Assembly: GCA_014860445.1 (NCBI GenBank)
Contig: JACZJT010000013.1
Coordinates: 1-50,560 of the forward strand
From: Burkholderiales bacterium
GTDB taxonomy: Bacteria > Pseudomonadota > Gammaproteobacteria > Burkholderiales > SG8-39
Direction: 5' to 3'
DNA length: 50,560 bases
Part shown: positions 17,962 to 26,932 of the stretch, piece after piece
Position numbering within the stretch: the stretch's first letter is position 1
Layout of the letters: each line of letters begins with the position of its first letter
The notes under the pieces: generated by a model
Seen by the model: only the letters and a program-made list of their open reading frames with translations
Told to the model about the DNA's origin: nothing
Databases searched by the model: none
Position numbers and translations under genes: made by a program

Positions 17962-20013
17962 ATGGCGGACGTTTCCACTCTCGACACCCTGAACCCGGCG
18001 CAGCGCGCCGCGGCCGGCTACGGCGAACGGGATGCCGGACGGGATTTTCGCGCCGGGCCGCTGCTGATCGTCGCCGGCGCCGGCACTGGCAAGACCAATA
18101 CCCTCGCACACCGTGTCGCGCATCTGGTGGAGGCGGGCGTGAATCCGCAGCGCATCCTGCTGCTCACGTTTACACGCCGGGCCGCCGCGGAAATGACGCG
18201 CCGGGCGCAGCGCATCCTGGGCCAGGCGCGCGCGGAAGTGAAGCTGCCCTGGTCGGGAACCTTTCATTCGATCGCCAATCGCCTGATCCGGCGTTACGCG
18301 GCGCGCGTCGGGCTCGACGCGAATTTCAGCGTGCTCGATCGCGGCGATGCGGCCGACCTGATGGACCTGGTGCGCCACGAGCGCGGCCTGAGCAGGGCGG
18401 AGAAGCGTTTTCCGCGCAAGGACACCTGCCTCGCCATTTACTCGCACCGGGTCAATACGCAGCGCCCGCTCGCGGAAACGCTGACGAATGTGTTTCCATG
18501 GTGCGCCGAGTGGGAGGAAGAGTTGACCGGCCTGTATCGCGACTACGTCGAGAAAAAACTCGCCAACCAGGCGCTGGACTACGACGACCTGCTGCTTTAC
18601 TGGCATGCGATGGCGGAGGACGCGGAGCTCGCGCGCGACATCGGCGCGCAGTTCGACCAGATCCTGGTGGACGAGTACCAGGACACGAACCTGCTGCAGG
18701 CCGGGATCCTGCGCGCGCTGCGGCCCTCGGGCGCGGGCCTGACCGTGGTCGGCGACGATGCGCAATCGATCTATTCGTTTCGCGCGGCCACGGTGGAAAA
18801 CATCCTGGGCTTTCCCGCGCAGTACACGCCGGCGGCGGCGGTGGTGACGCTGGAGGAGAACTACCGCTCGACGCAGGGCATACTCGATGCTGCGAACGCG
18901 CTGATCGCGGGCGGTGAGCGTCAGTACCGCAAGACGCTGACGGCAAAACGCGGCGCGGGCGCGCAGCCGCGCTATGTCACGGTGCTCGACGACCTCGCGC
19001 AGGCCGGGTACGTGGTGACGCGCGTACTCGAGACGCGCGAACGCGGCGTGCCGCTCAAGCGCCAGGCGGTGCTGTTCCGCAGTTCGCATCATGCCGACGT
19101 GCTCGAACTCGAACTCGTGCGCTGCAATATCCCCTATGTGAAATACGGCGGCCTGAAATTTCTCGAGGCGGCGCATGTCAAGGATGCCCTCTCGGTGCTG
19201 CGCTGGGCCGACAATCCGAAGAACCGCATCGCGGCGTTTCGCGCGCTGCAGCTGATGCCGGGCGTAGGACCGGCGCTTGCGGCGAAATGCTACGACGCAT
19301 TCGCCGCGAACGCGTACGCCTGGGCCGGCCTTCAACATTTTTCGCCGCCGGCGCTGGCGCGCGCAGCCTGGCCCGCGTTTGCGGCAATGATGGGCGAGCT
19401 TGCCGTGCCCGAAGGTCCCTGGCAGGGGCAGATGGGCCGGGTGCGCGAGTGGTATGCGCCGCATCTGGAGCGCCTGCACGATGCGGCCGAGGTGCGCGCC
19501 GGCGACCTGCTGCAGCTCGAACGCATCGCGCAGCAATTCGGCACGCGCGAGCGTTTCCTGTCCGAACTCGCGCTCGATCCGGCGCAGGCCTCGGGCGACC
19601 AGGCGGGCACGCCCCTGCTCGACGAGGACTACCTGATTCTTTCCACCATCCACTCGGCCAAGGGCCAGGAATGGGATTCGGTGTATCTGCTCAATGTGGC
19701 CGACGGCAATTTTCCCTCCGAATTTTCCACCGGCCGGCCGGAATTGATCGAGGAGGAACGCCGCCTGCTCTATGTGGCGATGACGCGCGCGAAAACCGAG
19801 CTCGATCTGATCGCGCCGCTCAAGTATTACGTCACGCAGCAGTCGCGCAGCGGCGACCGGCATGTCTACGGCGCGAAAAGCCGCTTCCTTACGCGCGAAA
19901 TGATGGCCTGCCTCGAGCCGCTCACCTGGGGCGAGGCCGACACGGACCACATCCCGGCCGGCGGCAGGCCCAGCGTCGACGTCGCCGGAAAACTGCGCAG
20001 CCTCTGGTCTTAG
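17962..20013 (+). CDS. UvrD/Rep-family ATP-dependent DNA helicase
   Basis: Superfamily 1A helicase of 683 residues. Walker A is in VAGAGTGKTNTLAHRVAHL near residue 35, motif Ia in LLLTFTRRAAAEM, Walker B in ILVDEYQDTN near 237, motif III in VVGDDAQSIYSFRAA, motif IV in LEENYRSTQ, motif V in STIHSAKGQEWDSVYLLN and motif VI in RRLLYVAMTRAK. It should unwind DNA 3' to 5'. The length suits the UvrD/Rep/PcrA group, though it is not close enough to one member for a symbol. No nuclease domain is fused. A hairpin terminator follows at 20058. Confidence 0.93.
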   Translation: MADVSTLDTLNPAQRAAAGYGERDAGRDFRAGPLLIVAGAGTGKTNTLAHRVAHLVEAGVNPQRILLLTFTRRAAAEMTRRAQRILGQARAEVKLPWSGTFHSIANRLIRRYAARVGLDANFSVLDRGDAADLMDLVRHERGLSRAEKRFPRKDTCLAIYSHRVNTQRPLAETLTNVFPWCAEWEEELTGLYRDYVEKKLANQALDYDDLLLYWHAMAEDAELARDIGAQFDQILVDEYQDTNLLQAGILRALRPSGAGLTVVGDDAQSIYSFRAATVENILGFPAQYTPAAAVVTLEENYRSTQGILDAANALIAGGERQYRKTLTAKRGAGAQPRYVTVLDDLAQAGYVVTRVLETRERGVPLKRQAVLFRSSHHADVLELELVRCNIPYVKYGGLKFLEAAHVKDALSVLRWADNPKNRIAAFRALQLMPGVGPALAAKCYDAFAANAYAWAGLQHFSPPALARAAWPAFAAMMGELAVPEGPWQGQMGRVREWYAPHLERLHDAAEVRAGDLLQLERIAQQFGTRERFLSELALDPAQASGDQAGTPLLDEDYLILSTIHSAKGQEWDSVYLLNVADGNFPSEFSTGRPELIEEERRLLYVAMTRAKTELDLIAPLKYYVTQQSRSGDRHVYGAKSRFLTREMMACLEPLTWGEADTDHIPAGGRPSVDVAGKLRSLWS

Positions 20014-20020
20014 AACTCGT

Positions 20021-20038
20021 TGCAAAATGAATTTTGCA
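20021..20038. repeat. short palindrome after the helicase gene
   Basis: TGCAAAATGAATTTTGCA is an eight-base perfect inverted repeat with a two-base centre, eight bases after the helicase stop. It could be part of a 3' structure or a protein site; nothing more can be said. Confidence 0.4.
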
Positions 20039-20057
20039 TCGACCAATCTAGGGGAGT

Positions 20058-20082
20058 ATGAGGGGAGGTATCCCCTCATTTT
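20058..20082 (+). terminator. intrinsic terminator of the helicase gene
   Basis: ATGAGGGGA and TCCCCTCAT form a perfect nine-base stem around the loop GGTA, followed by a short T-run. The position, 45 bases after the helicase stop and before the NIPSNAP gene, fits termination. Symmetry could allow weak function on both strands. Confidence 0.6.
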
Positions 20083-20203
20083 GAAATGGACTCCTAGGCC
20101 GCGGCGGTTTGACCCCGATGGCGGGGTCGACGATACTTCCAGCGCTGCGGCGGCACGCATGTGTGCCAGTCTTGTTCTCAACCACCGTCCAAAGTGAGCG
20201 ACC

Positions 20204-20530
20204 ATGATCCATGAATTGCGTATCTACCATTGCATGCCCGGCAAACTCGCTGATCTCAATAATCGTTTTGCCAACATCACCCTGAAGGTCTGGGAGAAGC
20301 ACGGCATCCGCCCGACGGGCTTCTGGACCGTCCTGATCGGCCCGTCCAACCATGCGCTGTATTACCTGCTCGAATGGGACAGCCTCGCCGAGCGCGAGCG
20401 GATCTGGAATGCGTTTGCGAGCGATCCCGAGTGGATCGCCGCGCGCGCCAAAACCGAATCCCAGGGCGCGATCGTGCAGCGCATCGAGAACGCCATGCTT
20501 ACGCCCACGGCTTATTCCAAAATCCAGTAG
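20204..20530 (+). CDS. NIPSNAP family protein
   Basis: Protein of 108 residues with the ferredoxin-like dimeric alpha/beta barrel pattern of NIPSNAP. MIHELRIYHCMPGKLADLNN is the diagnostic first strand and helix; GFWTVLIGPSNHALYYLLEWDSL and WNAFASDPEWIAAR complete the domain. Such proteins are full length at about 105 residues. The biochemical role in bacteria is undefined; context gives no pathway. It is isolated by the upstream terminator and a 400-base region without genes downstream. Confidence 0.9.
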   Translation: MIHELRIYHCMPGKLADLNNRFANITLKVWEKHGIRPTGFWTVLIGPSNHALYYLLEWDSLAERERIWNAFASDPEWIAARAKTESQGAIVQRIENAMLTPTAYSKIQ

Positions 20531-20926
20531 GTGCGTGGCGCGAGCCGGCGCGCAGCAGCACGAAGGCCTGGCGCAAGGCCGACAGCCTGCTGTCGCCATG
20601 TACGGCACGAATATTGCGTGTACACCCAGTACAGAGATTTGGGCCCTACCGGGGCGTAAGACTTTTCTTTGCATTTTTAGATACTTACATCAGCGCACCG
20701 CAAAACGCTGAGTCCGGCAGGATCACCACCGGGCAAACGCGCCGGTGTTTCAACAAATTCCTGTCGATAGTTCGACAGTCTGGCTTGGTGCCGGTCAAAA
20801 GGGGATATTTGCAATGCATGCTGTAGGACGACGAACCAATCCTGAACATTCCACGGATTTGTCCGTCTGTCCGTTCGCCCGGGTTTCGCAGGCGTGCGCA
20901 GCGAGATTTCTGCAGGAAAGCGTTTA
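20531..20926. other. gene-free leader of the second signalling cluster
   Basis: I find no convincing gene in these 396 bases; codon use of the open frames is unlike the neighbours. It contains the dyad at 20761-20778 and an AGGAAAG ribosome-binding site at its end (about 20913-20919). It probably holds the promoter of the receiver-PAS gene, but I cannot assign clear -35/-10 elements. Confidence 0.5.
20761..20778. promoter_or_regulatory. dyad CTGTCGA-N4-TCGACAG
   Basis: A perfect inverted repeat with seven-base arms lies about 150 bases before the receiver-PAS gene. Its CTGTCG/CGACAG arms are also present in the dyad at 5301-5322, with a spacing of six instead of eight bases. A shared regulator of the two signalling clusters is a testable idea, not shown. 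Confidence 0.35.
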
Positions 20927-21811
20927 ATGGACCATGTGCTGATCGTCGAGGACCATGCGGAGAATCGCAACCTCCTCAAGATCCTGCTCGAGGTCAACGG
21001 CTATCGGGTGTCGGCAGCGGGCGACGGGCTGGAGGCGCTGGCCGCGGCGCGGCGCGCGCGGCCCGATGTCATTGTTTCGGACGTGCTGATGCCGAGGATG
21101 GACGGCTTCGAGCTGTGCCGCGCGTGGATGCAGGATACGGCGCTGAAAGCAATACCGTTTATCTTCTACTCCGCCACCTATGTCCGTCCCGAAGACGAGC
21201 AATTCGCCTTGGCGCTGGGCGCGGTGCGCTATATGATCAAACCGCAGGAGGCGAAGATCTTTCTCGCGGAATTGAGCGCGGTATTGCAGCAGTGGACCGG
21301 CCGACCCGCGCCCGCCCCGGCCGCGCCGCTGGACGAAGCCACCGCCCATGCCATGCACGAGCTGGCGCTGGCGCGCAAGCTCGAGGACAAAATGCTGCAG
21401 CTGGAAGCGGCAAACCGCAGGCTGCGCGAGAGCGAGGCGAAATACCGGCGCGTGTACGACAGTTTGCAGGACGTCTATATCGAATCGAGCCTGGATGGAT
21501 CCATACTGGAGATCGGCGCGCAGATCGCGGTGCTTTCCAAAGGACAGTTCAAGAGGGAAAATCTTATCGGCACCCCCTTGTACGACTTGTATGCCGATCC
21601 TCTTCAGGGAAACGCCATCACCGAGGCCGTCAAGCAAACTGGCCGGGCCATCGACATGGATCTTTCGTTCAAGAACCGCGATGGGACCATTATTCCCTGT
21701 TCGGTTTCCGCAACGATCGTACGCGGCGCCGACGGCGAAGCGCGGATCGTCGCCACCTGGCGCGACATCAGCCGGCGCAAGCAGGCCGAACTGGGTTCGA
21801 TCGGCGCCTAG
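20927..21811 (+). CDS. receiver-PAS protein
   Basis: Protein of 294 residues. The receiver (1-118) has LIVEDHAENRNLLKILLEVN, phospho-acceptor Asp in VSDVLMPRMDGFELCRAW and Lys in YMIKPQEA. A linker helix (LARKLEDKMLQLEAANRRL) joins it to a C-terminal PAS domain (about 165-290) ending in ATWRDISRRKQAE. No catalytic or DNA-binding output is present, so it probably acts through protein contacts. The start at 20927 follows AGGAAAG at good spacing. Its receiver and linker are a close duplicate of those in the next gene, which lies 185 bases downstream. Confidence 0.88.
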   Translation: MDHVLIVEDHAENRNLLKILLEVNGYRVSAAGDGLEALAAARRARPDVIVSDVLMPRMDGFELCRAWMQDTALKAIPFIFYSATYVRPEDEQFALALGAVRYMIKPQEAKIFLAELSAVLQQWTGRPAPAPAAPLDEATAHAMHELALARKLEDKMLQLEAANRRLRESEAKYRRVYDSLQDVYIESSLDGSILEIGAQIAVLSKGQFKRENLIGTPLYDLYADPLQGNAITEAVKQTGRAIDMDLSFKNRDGTIIPCSVSATIVRGADGEARIVATWRDISRRKQAELGSIGA

Positions 21812-21996
21812 GCGCGCTTGCGTCAGCCGATCCAGGCCGTCCCACCCGCAGCAAGTTAGGCCATTCGGCCTAGACCTTTCGGACGAGTCGCCACCGTAGC
21901 GCCGGGTTGGCGGGTAGACTAACGCATAGCGAACGGCTCCCGGTGGCATGCGCGGAGGAGGGCGCGCGTGCCGGAGGCCGGACGGGAGGGAATCCA

Positions 21997-23859
21997 ATGT
22001 CGCATGTGTTGATCGTCGAGGACCATGAGGAGAACCGCAATCTTCTCAAGCTCCTGCTTGAGGTCAACGGCTACCGGGTAAGCGCCGCGGGCGATGGCCT
22101 GGAGGCGCTGGAAAGCGCGCGGCGCGACCGGCCCGATATCATCGTTTCCGACGCACTGATGCCGAACATGGACGGCTTTGCGCTGTGCCGCGCCTGGATG
22201 CAGGATGCGCAGCTCAAGGCGATTCCATTCGTTTTCTACTCCGCCACCTATGTGCGTCCGGACGACCAGCAATTCGCCGCGGCATTGGGCGCGGTACGCT
22301 ATCTGATCAAGCCGCTGGAGGCGAAAGCGTTTCTCGCGGAACTGGAAGCCGTGTTGCAGCATTGGGCCGGGCGCGCTGCGCCCGCGCCTGCCGCGCCGCT
22401 GGACCCGCTGGTGTCCCATGCCCTGCACGAGTCGACGCTCGCGCGCAAGCTCGAGGACAAGATGGCGCAACTCGAGGCGGCCAACCGCAGTCTGCAGGAG
22501 AGCGAGGCGCGCTTTCGCAGCCTGACCGAGATGTCCTCGGATTTCTACTGGGAGAGCGACACCGAACATCGGCTCATTCGGCGCGCTTCTGCGAACGAGA
22601 AGGTGAGCACAGTGTCGGTGTTTGCTCGCGGCGCGCACATCGGCGAACGCCGCTGGGAGATATCCTATCTTTCGCCGGACGAGGCCGGCTGGGCGGCGCA
22701 CCGTGCAATGCTCGAAGCGCACCAGCCGTTTCGCGACTTCGTGCTTTCGCGCGCGGGCGCCGATGGCAGAGAACGCTTTATATCGATCAGCGGCGATCCG
22801 GTGTACGACGCCGCGGGCGCGTTCCTGGGTTACCGCGGCGTCGGCACCGATATCACCGAGCGCAAGCGCGCGAACGACGAGCTGCGCGCGGCGGAAGAAC
22901 AGTATCGCGGCCTGGTCGAGCAGTCGATCGCAGGCAGTTACGTGATCCAGGATGGAAAATTCGTGTATCTGAACCGGCGCTGCGCCGAAATCTTCGGCTA
23001 CGGCTCGCCCGAGGAGTTGATCGGGCGCAATTCCACGACGGTGATTGCGGAAAAGGACCACGAACTGCATTTGGAAAACGTACGCCGGCGGATCGAGGGC
23101 GAAATCGAGAGCATCAACTACGAATTCACCGGCCTGTGTAAAGACGGCTCGATGATTGATGTCGGTGTGCACGGTGCCCGCGCCACACACAAAGGCCGGC
23201 CGGCGATCATCGGCTTGATACAGGACATCTCCGAGAAAAAGCGCGCTGAGGATGAAATCAAGCGCTACGTCGCGCAGCTGGAAACCGCTTTCATGAGCAC
23301 GGTGCAGGTGGCGACGACCCTGGGCGAGATGCGCGATCCCTACACCGCCGGCCACCAGCGCAAGGTCGCGGAAATTGCCGTGGCGATCGGCGCCGAACTC
23401 GGCTTCGATGCGCGCAGGCAGGAGGGATTGCGCGTTTCGGGTTATCTGCACGACATCGGCAAGATCACCATTCCCGCGGAGATCCTGTCCAAGCCCGGAA
23501 AACTCAGCGCGACCGAGTACCGCCTGGTCCAGGGGCATGCGCAGGCAAGTTACGACGTGCTGAAGGACGTGCAGTTTCCCTGGCCGGTGGCCGAGGTCGC
23601 GAGGCAACACCATGAGCGTGTGGACGGCAGCGGCTATCCGCAGGGCCTCAAGGGCGAGGCAATCCTGTTCGAGGCGCGCATCATGGCGGTGGCCGACGTG
23701 GTCGAGGCCATGTCCACGCACCGGCCCTACCGACCCGGTATGGGCATGGAGGCGGCGCTCGCCGAAATCGAGCGCGGTCGCGGCAGCGCCTACGACGCCG
23801 AGGTCGCCGATGCCTGTTTGCGGCTGTACCGCGACAAGCGCCACCCGCTGCCGGAGTAG
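21997..23859 (+). CDS. REC-PAS-PAS-HD-GYP c-di-GMP phosphodiesterase
   Basis: Protein of 620 residues. Receiver 1-118 (Asp in VSDALMPNMDG), linker helix, PAS1 about 165-300 (SDFYWESDTEHRL, WEISYLSPDEAGW), PAS2 about 305-420, then an HD-GYP domain at about 425-610. The metal and signature residues are present: LHDIGK near 483, VQGHAQ, RQHHERVDGSGYP near 545 and VADVVEAMS. It should hydrolyse c-di-GMP under control of phosphorylation. The ATG at 21997 follows GGGAGGG. The receiver duplicates that of the previous gene, while PAS1 is nearly the same module as PAS1 of the EAL protein at 8872-12885, so it is a mosaic. Confidence 0.93.
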   Translation: MSHVLIVEDHEENRNLLKLLLEVNGYRVSAAGDGLEALESARRDRPDIIVSDALMPNMDGFALCRAWMQDAQLKAIPFVFYSATYVRPDDQQFAAALGAVRYLIKPLEAKAFLAELEAVLQHWAGRAAPAPAAPLDPLVSHALHESTLARKLEDKMAQLEAANRSLQESEARFRSLTEMSSDFYWESDTEHRLIRRASANEKVSTVSVFARGAHIGERRWEISYLSPDEAGWAAHRAMLEAHQPFRDFVLSRAGADGRERFISISGDPVYDAAGAFLGYRGVGTDITERKRANDELRAAEEQYRGLVEQSIAGSYVIQDGKFVYLNRRCAEIFGYGSPEELIGRNSTTVIAEKDHELHLENVRRRIEGEIESINYEFTGLCKDGSMIDVGVHGARATHKGRPAIIGLIQDISEKKRAEDEIKRYVAQLETAFMSTVQVATTLGEMRDPYTAGHQRKVAEIAVAIGAELGFDARRQEGLRVSGYLHDIGKITIPAEILSKPGKLSATEYRLVQGHAQASYDVLKDVQFPWPVAEVARQHHERVDGSGYPQGLKGEAILFEARIMAVADVVEAMSTHRPYRPGMGMEAALAEIERGRGSAYDAEVADACLRLYRDKRHPLPE

Positions 23860-23987
23860 TGAGCTGAAGCCGGAGGCAGACGGGCATGCGGCACGGCAGC
23901 GATGACAGCGCCCGCGCGCTTCAAGTAAACTGGTGCGCGATACGGATATCTCTATGAACGCGTCGATACACGTGTAGGCACACCGGC

Positions 23988-24260
23988 ATGAACGGCGAAC
24001 CGAACGACATTGAACGGGCAGCGATCGAGGAGCACGCGCAGCGCACCGCGGAGCAATCGGCGCTGCGCAAGGTGCGCAAGACGCTCGACGGAATCGAGGC
24101 CGCCGAGGCCGGCGAGCGCCGCAGTTTGCGCAAGATCCTCGTCGTGTGCGCGATACTGGTGCTGCTCGGCGCCTGGCTTTCCTGGGAACTGATATTCAGC
24201 GACAAGGGCATGCCCAGGCAGCAGCCGATGAAAGTCCCGGCTGCGCTGCAGAAGCAGTGA
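23988..24260 (+). CDS. small single-pass membrane protein, unknown
   Basis: I do not recognise this protein of 90 residues. It has an acidic/basic N-terminal helix rich in Glu, Ala and Arg (about 1-45), one hydrophobic membrane helix (about 48-65, ILVVCAILVLLGAWLSW) and a short polar C-terminus (FSDKGMPRQQPMKVPAALQKQ is the end region). The next ATG is four bases after its stop, so it may be co-transcribed with the DNA glycosylase, but no functional link is evident. Confidence 0.6.
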   Translation: MNGEPNDIERAAIEEHAQRTAEQSALRKVRKTLDGIEAAEAGERRSLRKILVVCAILVLLGAWLSWELIFSDKGMPRQQPMKVPAALQKQ

Positions 24261-24264
24261 GCCG

Positions 24265-24786
24265 ATGCCGCTGGTCGAGAGTTTTCTACCGATTGCGAAC
24301 GCCAGATCGCGCATCCTGATACTCGGCAGCATGCCGGGGCTGGCCTCGCTCGCAGCCGGGCAATACTACGCGCATGCGCAGAATCTGTTCTGGCACATAC
24401 TCGCTGAAATTACCGGCGCGGCGCCCGGCCTGCCTTATGCGGTCAGGGTGCGCGCCCTGAAAGCCAGCGGCATTGCGCTGTGGGACGTGCTCGCAGCCTG
24501 TTCGCGCGAGGGCAGCCTGGATTCGGCCATCGACGAGGCAACGATCCGCGTCAATGATTTTGCGGCGTTTTACCGCAGCCATCCGGGGATAGCGCAGGTT
24601 TTTTTCAACGGCGCCAAAGCCGAGGCCAGCTATCGCAGGCATGTGCTTCCTGCGCTCGCTCACGGGCCGGCCCGTTGCATGCGCCTGCCGTCGACCAGTC
24701 CGGCCCATGCAGCCATGCCGCGCGCGCAAAAGTACGGGGCATGGAACGCGGCACTGCGGCCGGCCCTTGCGGGCCGCGCAGGCTGA
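24265..24786 (+). CDS. hypoxanthine-type DNA glycosylase (uracil-DNA glycosylase superfamily)
   Basis: Protein of 173 residues of the uracil-DNA glycosylase superfamily, closest to the DNA-deoxyinosine glycosylase (family 6) group. The active-site motif reads ILGSMPGLASLAAGQYYAH at residues 20-38, with FWHIL following, ALWDVLAACSREGSLDS in the middle, and the C-terminal PSTSPAHA loop that intercalates into DNA. It would remove deaminated adenine (hypoxanthine) from DNA. No family-1 or iron-sulfur-type motifs are present. It is convergent with the CoA-racemase gene, with only six bases between the stops. Confidence 0.88.
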   Translation: MPLVESFLPIANARSRILILGSMPGLASLAAGQYYAHAQNLFWHILAEITGAAPGLPYAVRVRALKASGIALWDVLAACSREGSLDSAIDEATIRVNDFAAFYRSHPGIAQVFFNGAKAEASYRRHVLPALAHGPARCMRLPSTSPAHAAMPRAQKYGAWNAALRPALAGRAG

Positions 24787-24792
24787 ACGCGC

Positions 24793-25947
24793 TCAGCTAT
24801 CGAGCATCAGCGCGCCGCGCGCGCGAAAGCCTTCGATCTCGCTTTGATTGAATCCCCAGTCGGCCAGCGCCTGCGCGCCGCCTTCGCCGCGTCGCGGCGC
24901 GCTGCGCACGATCGCGCCCGGGGTGCGCGAGTAGCGCGGTGAGGGCGCGGGCTGGGTCACGCCGGCAATGTCGACGAAGGCGCCGCGGGCGCGGTTGTGC
25001 GCATGCTGCGGTGCCTCGGCGAGCGAAAGCACCGGCGCAAAGCATACGTCCGTGCCTTCCATTTCACGGCACCATTCGTCCCGGGTGCGGCTCCTGAAGG
25101 CGGCGCTGAACGCAGCGCGCAGTTCCGGCCAGCGCGTGCGCTCGTGCTGACCCGGCAGCGCGGCCGGATCCAGCCCCAGGCGTTGCAGCAGTTCGGCATA
25201 GAAGCGCCCCTCGATGGAACCGATGGCCACGTATTTACCGTCCGCCGTCTCGTAGGTGCCGTACCAGGGCGCGCCGGTATCGAGCACATTGACGCCGCGC
25301 TCGTCGCGCCACTGGCCCGCGGCCATGCGCCCGTAGAACATGGCCATCAGGCCGGCCGCGCCCTCGCTCATCGCGGCGTCGATCACCTGGCCTTTGCCGG
25401 AGGCGCGTGCCTCGAACAGCGCGCAGGCGATGCCGAAGGCCAGCACCATGCCGCCGCCGCCGAAATCGCCGACCAGATTGAGCGGCGGCACCGGCGGGCC
25501 GTCCTTGTGACCGATGGCATGCAGCGCCCCGGACAGCGCGATGTAATTGATGTCGTGGCCCGCCGCCTGCGCCAGCGGCCCGTCCTGCCCCCAGCCGGTG
25601 ATGCGGCCGTAGACCAGGCGCGGATTGCGCGCGAAGCAGGCGTCCGGCCCCAGCCCCAGTCGCTCGGTGACGCCGGGACGAAAGCCTTCGATCAGCGCAT
25701 CGGCCCTGGCCGCGAGGGCCAGCACCGTCTGGATCGAATCGGGCTGTTTCAGGTCGAGCGCGATCGAGCGCCGGCCGCGCGACATGATGTCGTATTCGGG
25801 CGGAACCGGCAGCCCCAGATCGTTTTCCTTCGTGCGATCCACGCGCAGCACGTCCGCACCCATGTCGGCGAGCAGCATGCCGCAGAACGGGCCCGGACCG
25901 ATGCCTGCGATTTCCAGTACCTTTACTCCGCTTAGCGGTCCGCTCAT
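24793..25947 (-). CDS. alpha-methylacyl-CoA racemase (CaiB/BaiF family III CoA transferase fold)
   Basis: Protein of 384 residues. It keeps both residues used by alpha-methylacyl-CoA racemases: His131 in [13 protein letters not shown] and Asp161 in [10 protein letters not shown], exactly 30 residues apart, as in the characterised mycobacterial enzyme. It should interconvert 2R/2S-methyl-branched acyl-CoAs so that they can enter beta-oxidation. The N-terminus [20 protein letters not shown] and [13 protein letters not shown] are family blocks. The start at 25947 follows AGGAG; upstream codons lack coding character. The neighbouring enoyl-CoA hydratase gene is transcribed just before it on the same strand (29-base gap). 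Confidence 0.92.
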   Translation of the reverse strand: MSGPLSGVKVLEIAGIGPGPFCGMLLADMGADVLRVDRTKENDLGLPVPPEYDIMSRGRRSIALDLKQPDSIQTVLALAARADALIEGFRPGVTERLGLGPDACFARNPRLVYGRITGWGQDGPLAQAAGHDINYIALSGALHAIGHKDGPPVPPLNLVGDFGGGGMVLAFGIACALFEARASGKGQVIDAAMSEGAAGLMAMFYGRMAAGQWRDERGVNVLDTGAPWYGTYETADGKYVAIGSIEGRFYAELLQRLGLDPAALPGQHERTRWPELRAAFSAAFRSRTRDEWCREMEGTDVCFAPVLSLAEAPQHAHNRARGAFVDIAGVTQPAPSPRYSRTPGAIVRSAPRRGEGGAQALADWGFNQSEIEGFRARGALMLDS

Positions 25948-25976
25948 GCCGCGCTCCTGACGTTTTACTTCGTGTT

Positions 25977-26759
25977 CTATTTCGGAAATTTCGCCGGACG
26001 TTTTTCGAGAAATGCGGCGATGCCCTCGTTTGCTTCCGGCTGATGCAGCAACTGGGAAAAGGATTCGCGCTCCAGTTCCAGGTGGCTTGCGAGTTCCGGG
26101 CAGACCGACTGGTTGAGCAGGCGCTTGATCCGGCCGATGGCGCCGGTCGCGCCCTGCGCCAGTTTCGCCGCCCATGTTTCGGCTTCGGCCAGCGCCCGGC
26201 CCGGATCGACCAGGCGGTTGACGACCCCGGCCTGGTGCAGGCGCTCGGCGCCGATCGGCGTGCCGTCCATCAGCAGTTCGCTCGCAAGCTGCAGCGGCAG
26301 CGCCCGCGGCAGCAGCAGGCTGGGCGCGCCGTCTGGCGACAGGCCGATTTTTACATAGACCATGGTGAAACGTGCATCGCGCGCGGCGACGATCAGGTCG
26401 CAGGCGAGCGCGAGCGAGAAGCCGGCGCCGGCCGCATTGCCTTCGATCGCGGCGATGATGGGCTTGGGAAACTGGCGCATGCTGCGGACCAATTCATTGA
26501 GCACGCCGATGCGCGCGACGATGGCTGCGCGCGGCTTGTCCTGAAATTCGCGCAGGCTCGCGAGATTGCCGCCGCTGCAAAAGTGGGCGCCGGCACCGGT
26601 CAGCACGGCGGCGCCGACCGCCGGATCGGCTGAGGCCAGGCGCAGCGCTTCGGCCGCCGCCCGGCTCAATTCGGGCATCAGCGCATTTCTCTGTTCCGGA
26701 TTGTCGATGGTCATGAACAGCACGCCATCGCGGGTTTGCACATCGAGTTTTGCGGTCAT
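25977..26759 (-). CDS. enoyl-CoA hydratase/isomerase family protein
   Basis: Crotonase-fold protein of 260 residues. Oxyanion-hole segments are [12 protein letters not shown] and [15 protein letters not shown], and [21 protein letters not shown]. The two catalytic glutamates of classical hydratases are replaced by Ser115 (GAGFSLA) and Lys137 ([10 protein letters not shown]); Asp143 in [18 protein letters not shown] is where PaaG-type isomerases place their acid. An isomerase or other crotonase reaction is therefore more likely than plain hydration. The start at 26759 is preceded by AAAGG. It forms an operon with the racemase and diverges from the acyl-CoA dehydrogenase pair. Confidence 0.88.
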   Translation of the reverse strand: MTAKLDVQTRDGVLFMTIDNPEQRNALMPELSRAAAEALRLASADPAVGAAVLTGAGAHFCSGGNLASLREFQDKPRAAIVARIGVLNELVRSMRQFPKPIIAAIEGNAAGAGFSLALACDLIVAARDARFTMVYVKIGLSPDGAPSLLLPRALPLQLASELLMDGTPIGAERLHQAGVVNRLVDPGRALAEAETWAAKLAQGATGAIGRIKRLLNQSVCPELASHLELERESFSQLLHQPEANEGIAAFLEKRPAKFPK

Positions 26760-26887
26760 GTCGGACTGCCTTTGCGCAGTGAAAGTTACCCGAACATAGC
26801 AGATCGAAGTCGCGCCGGGCAAAAAGGATCGTCGCGTTTTCCGCCCGCTGAAAGCGCGGGTTCGCGGTGTCTGGCCGCAGTGCCGGG

Positions 26888-26896
26888 TGATATAAT
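26888..26896 (+). promoter_or_regulatory. extended -10 promoter of the acyl-CoA dehydrogenase operon
   Basis: TGATATAAT at 26888-26896 is a perfect TATAAT preceded by the TGn extension. It lies 37 bases before the ATG at 26933. A -35 at the right distance is poor (around TGTCTG, 26868), as expected for an extended -10 promoter. Confidence 0.6.
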
Positions 26897-26932
26897 CGAC
26901 GCAGTCAATCGCGCCATCCCGAGGACCCCCCC

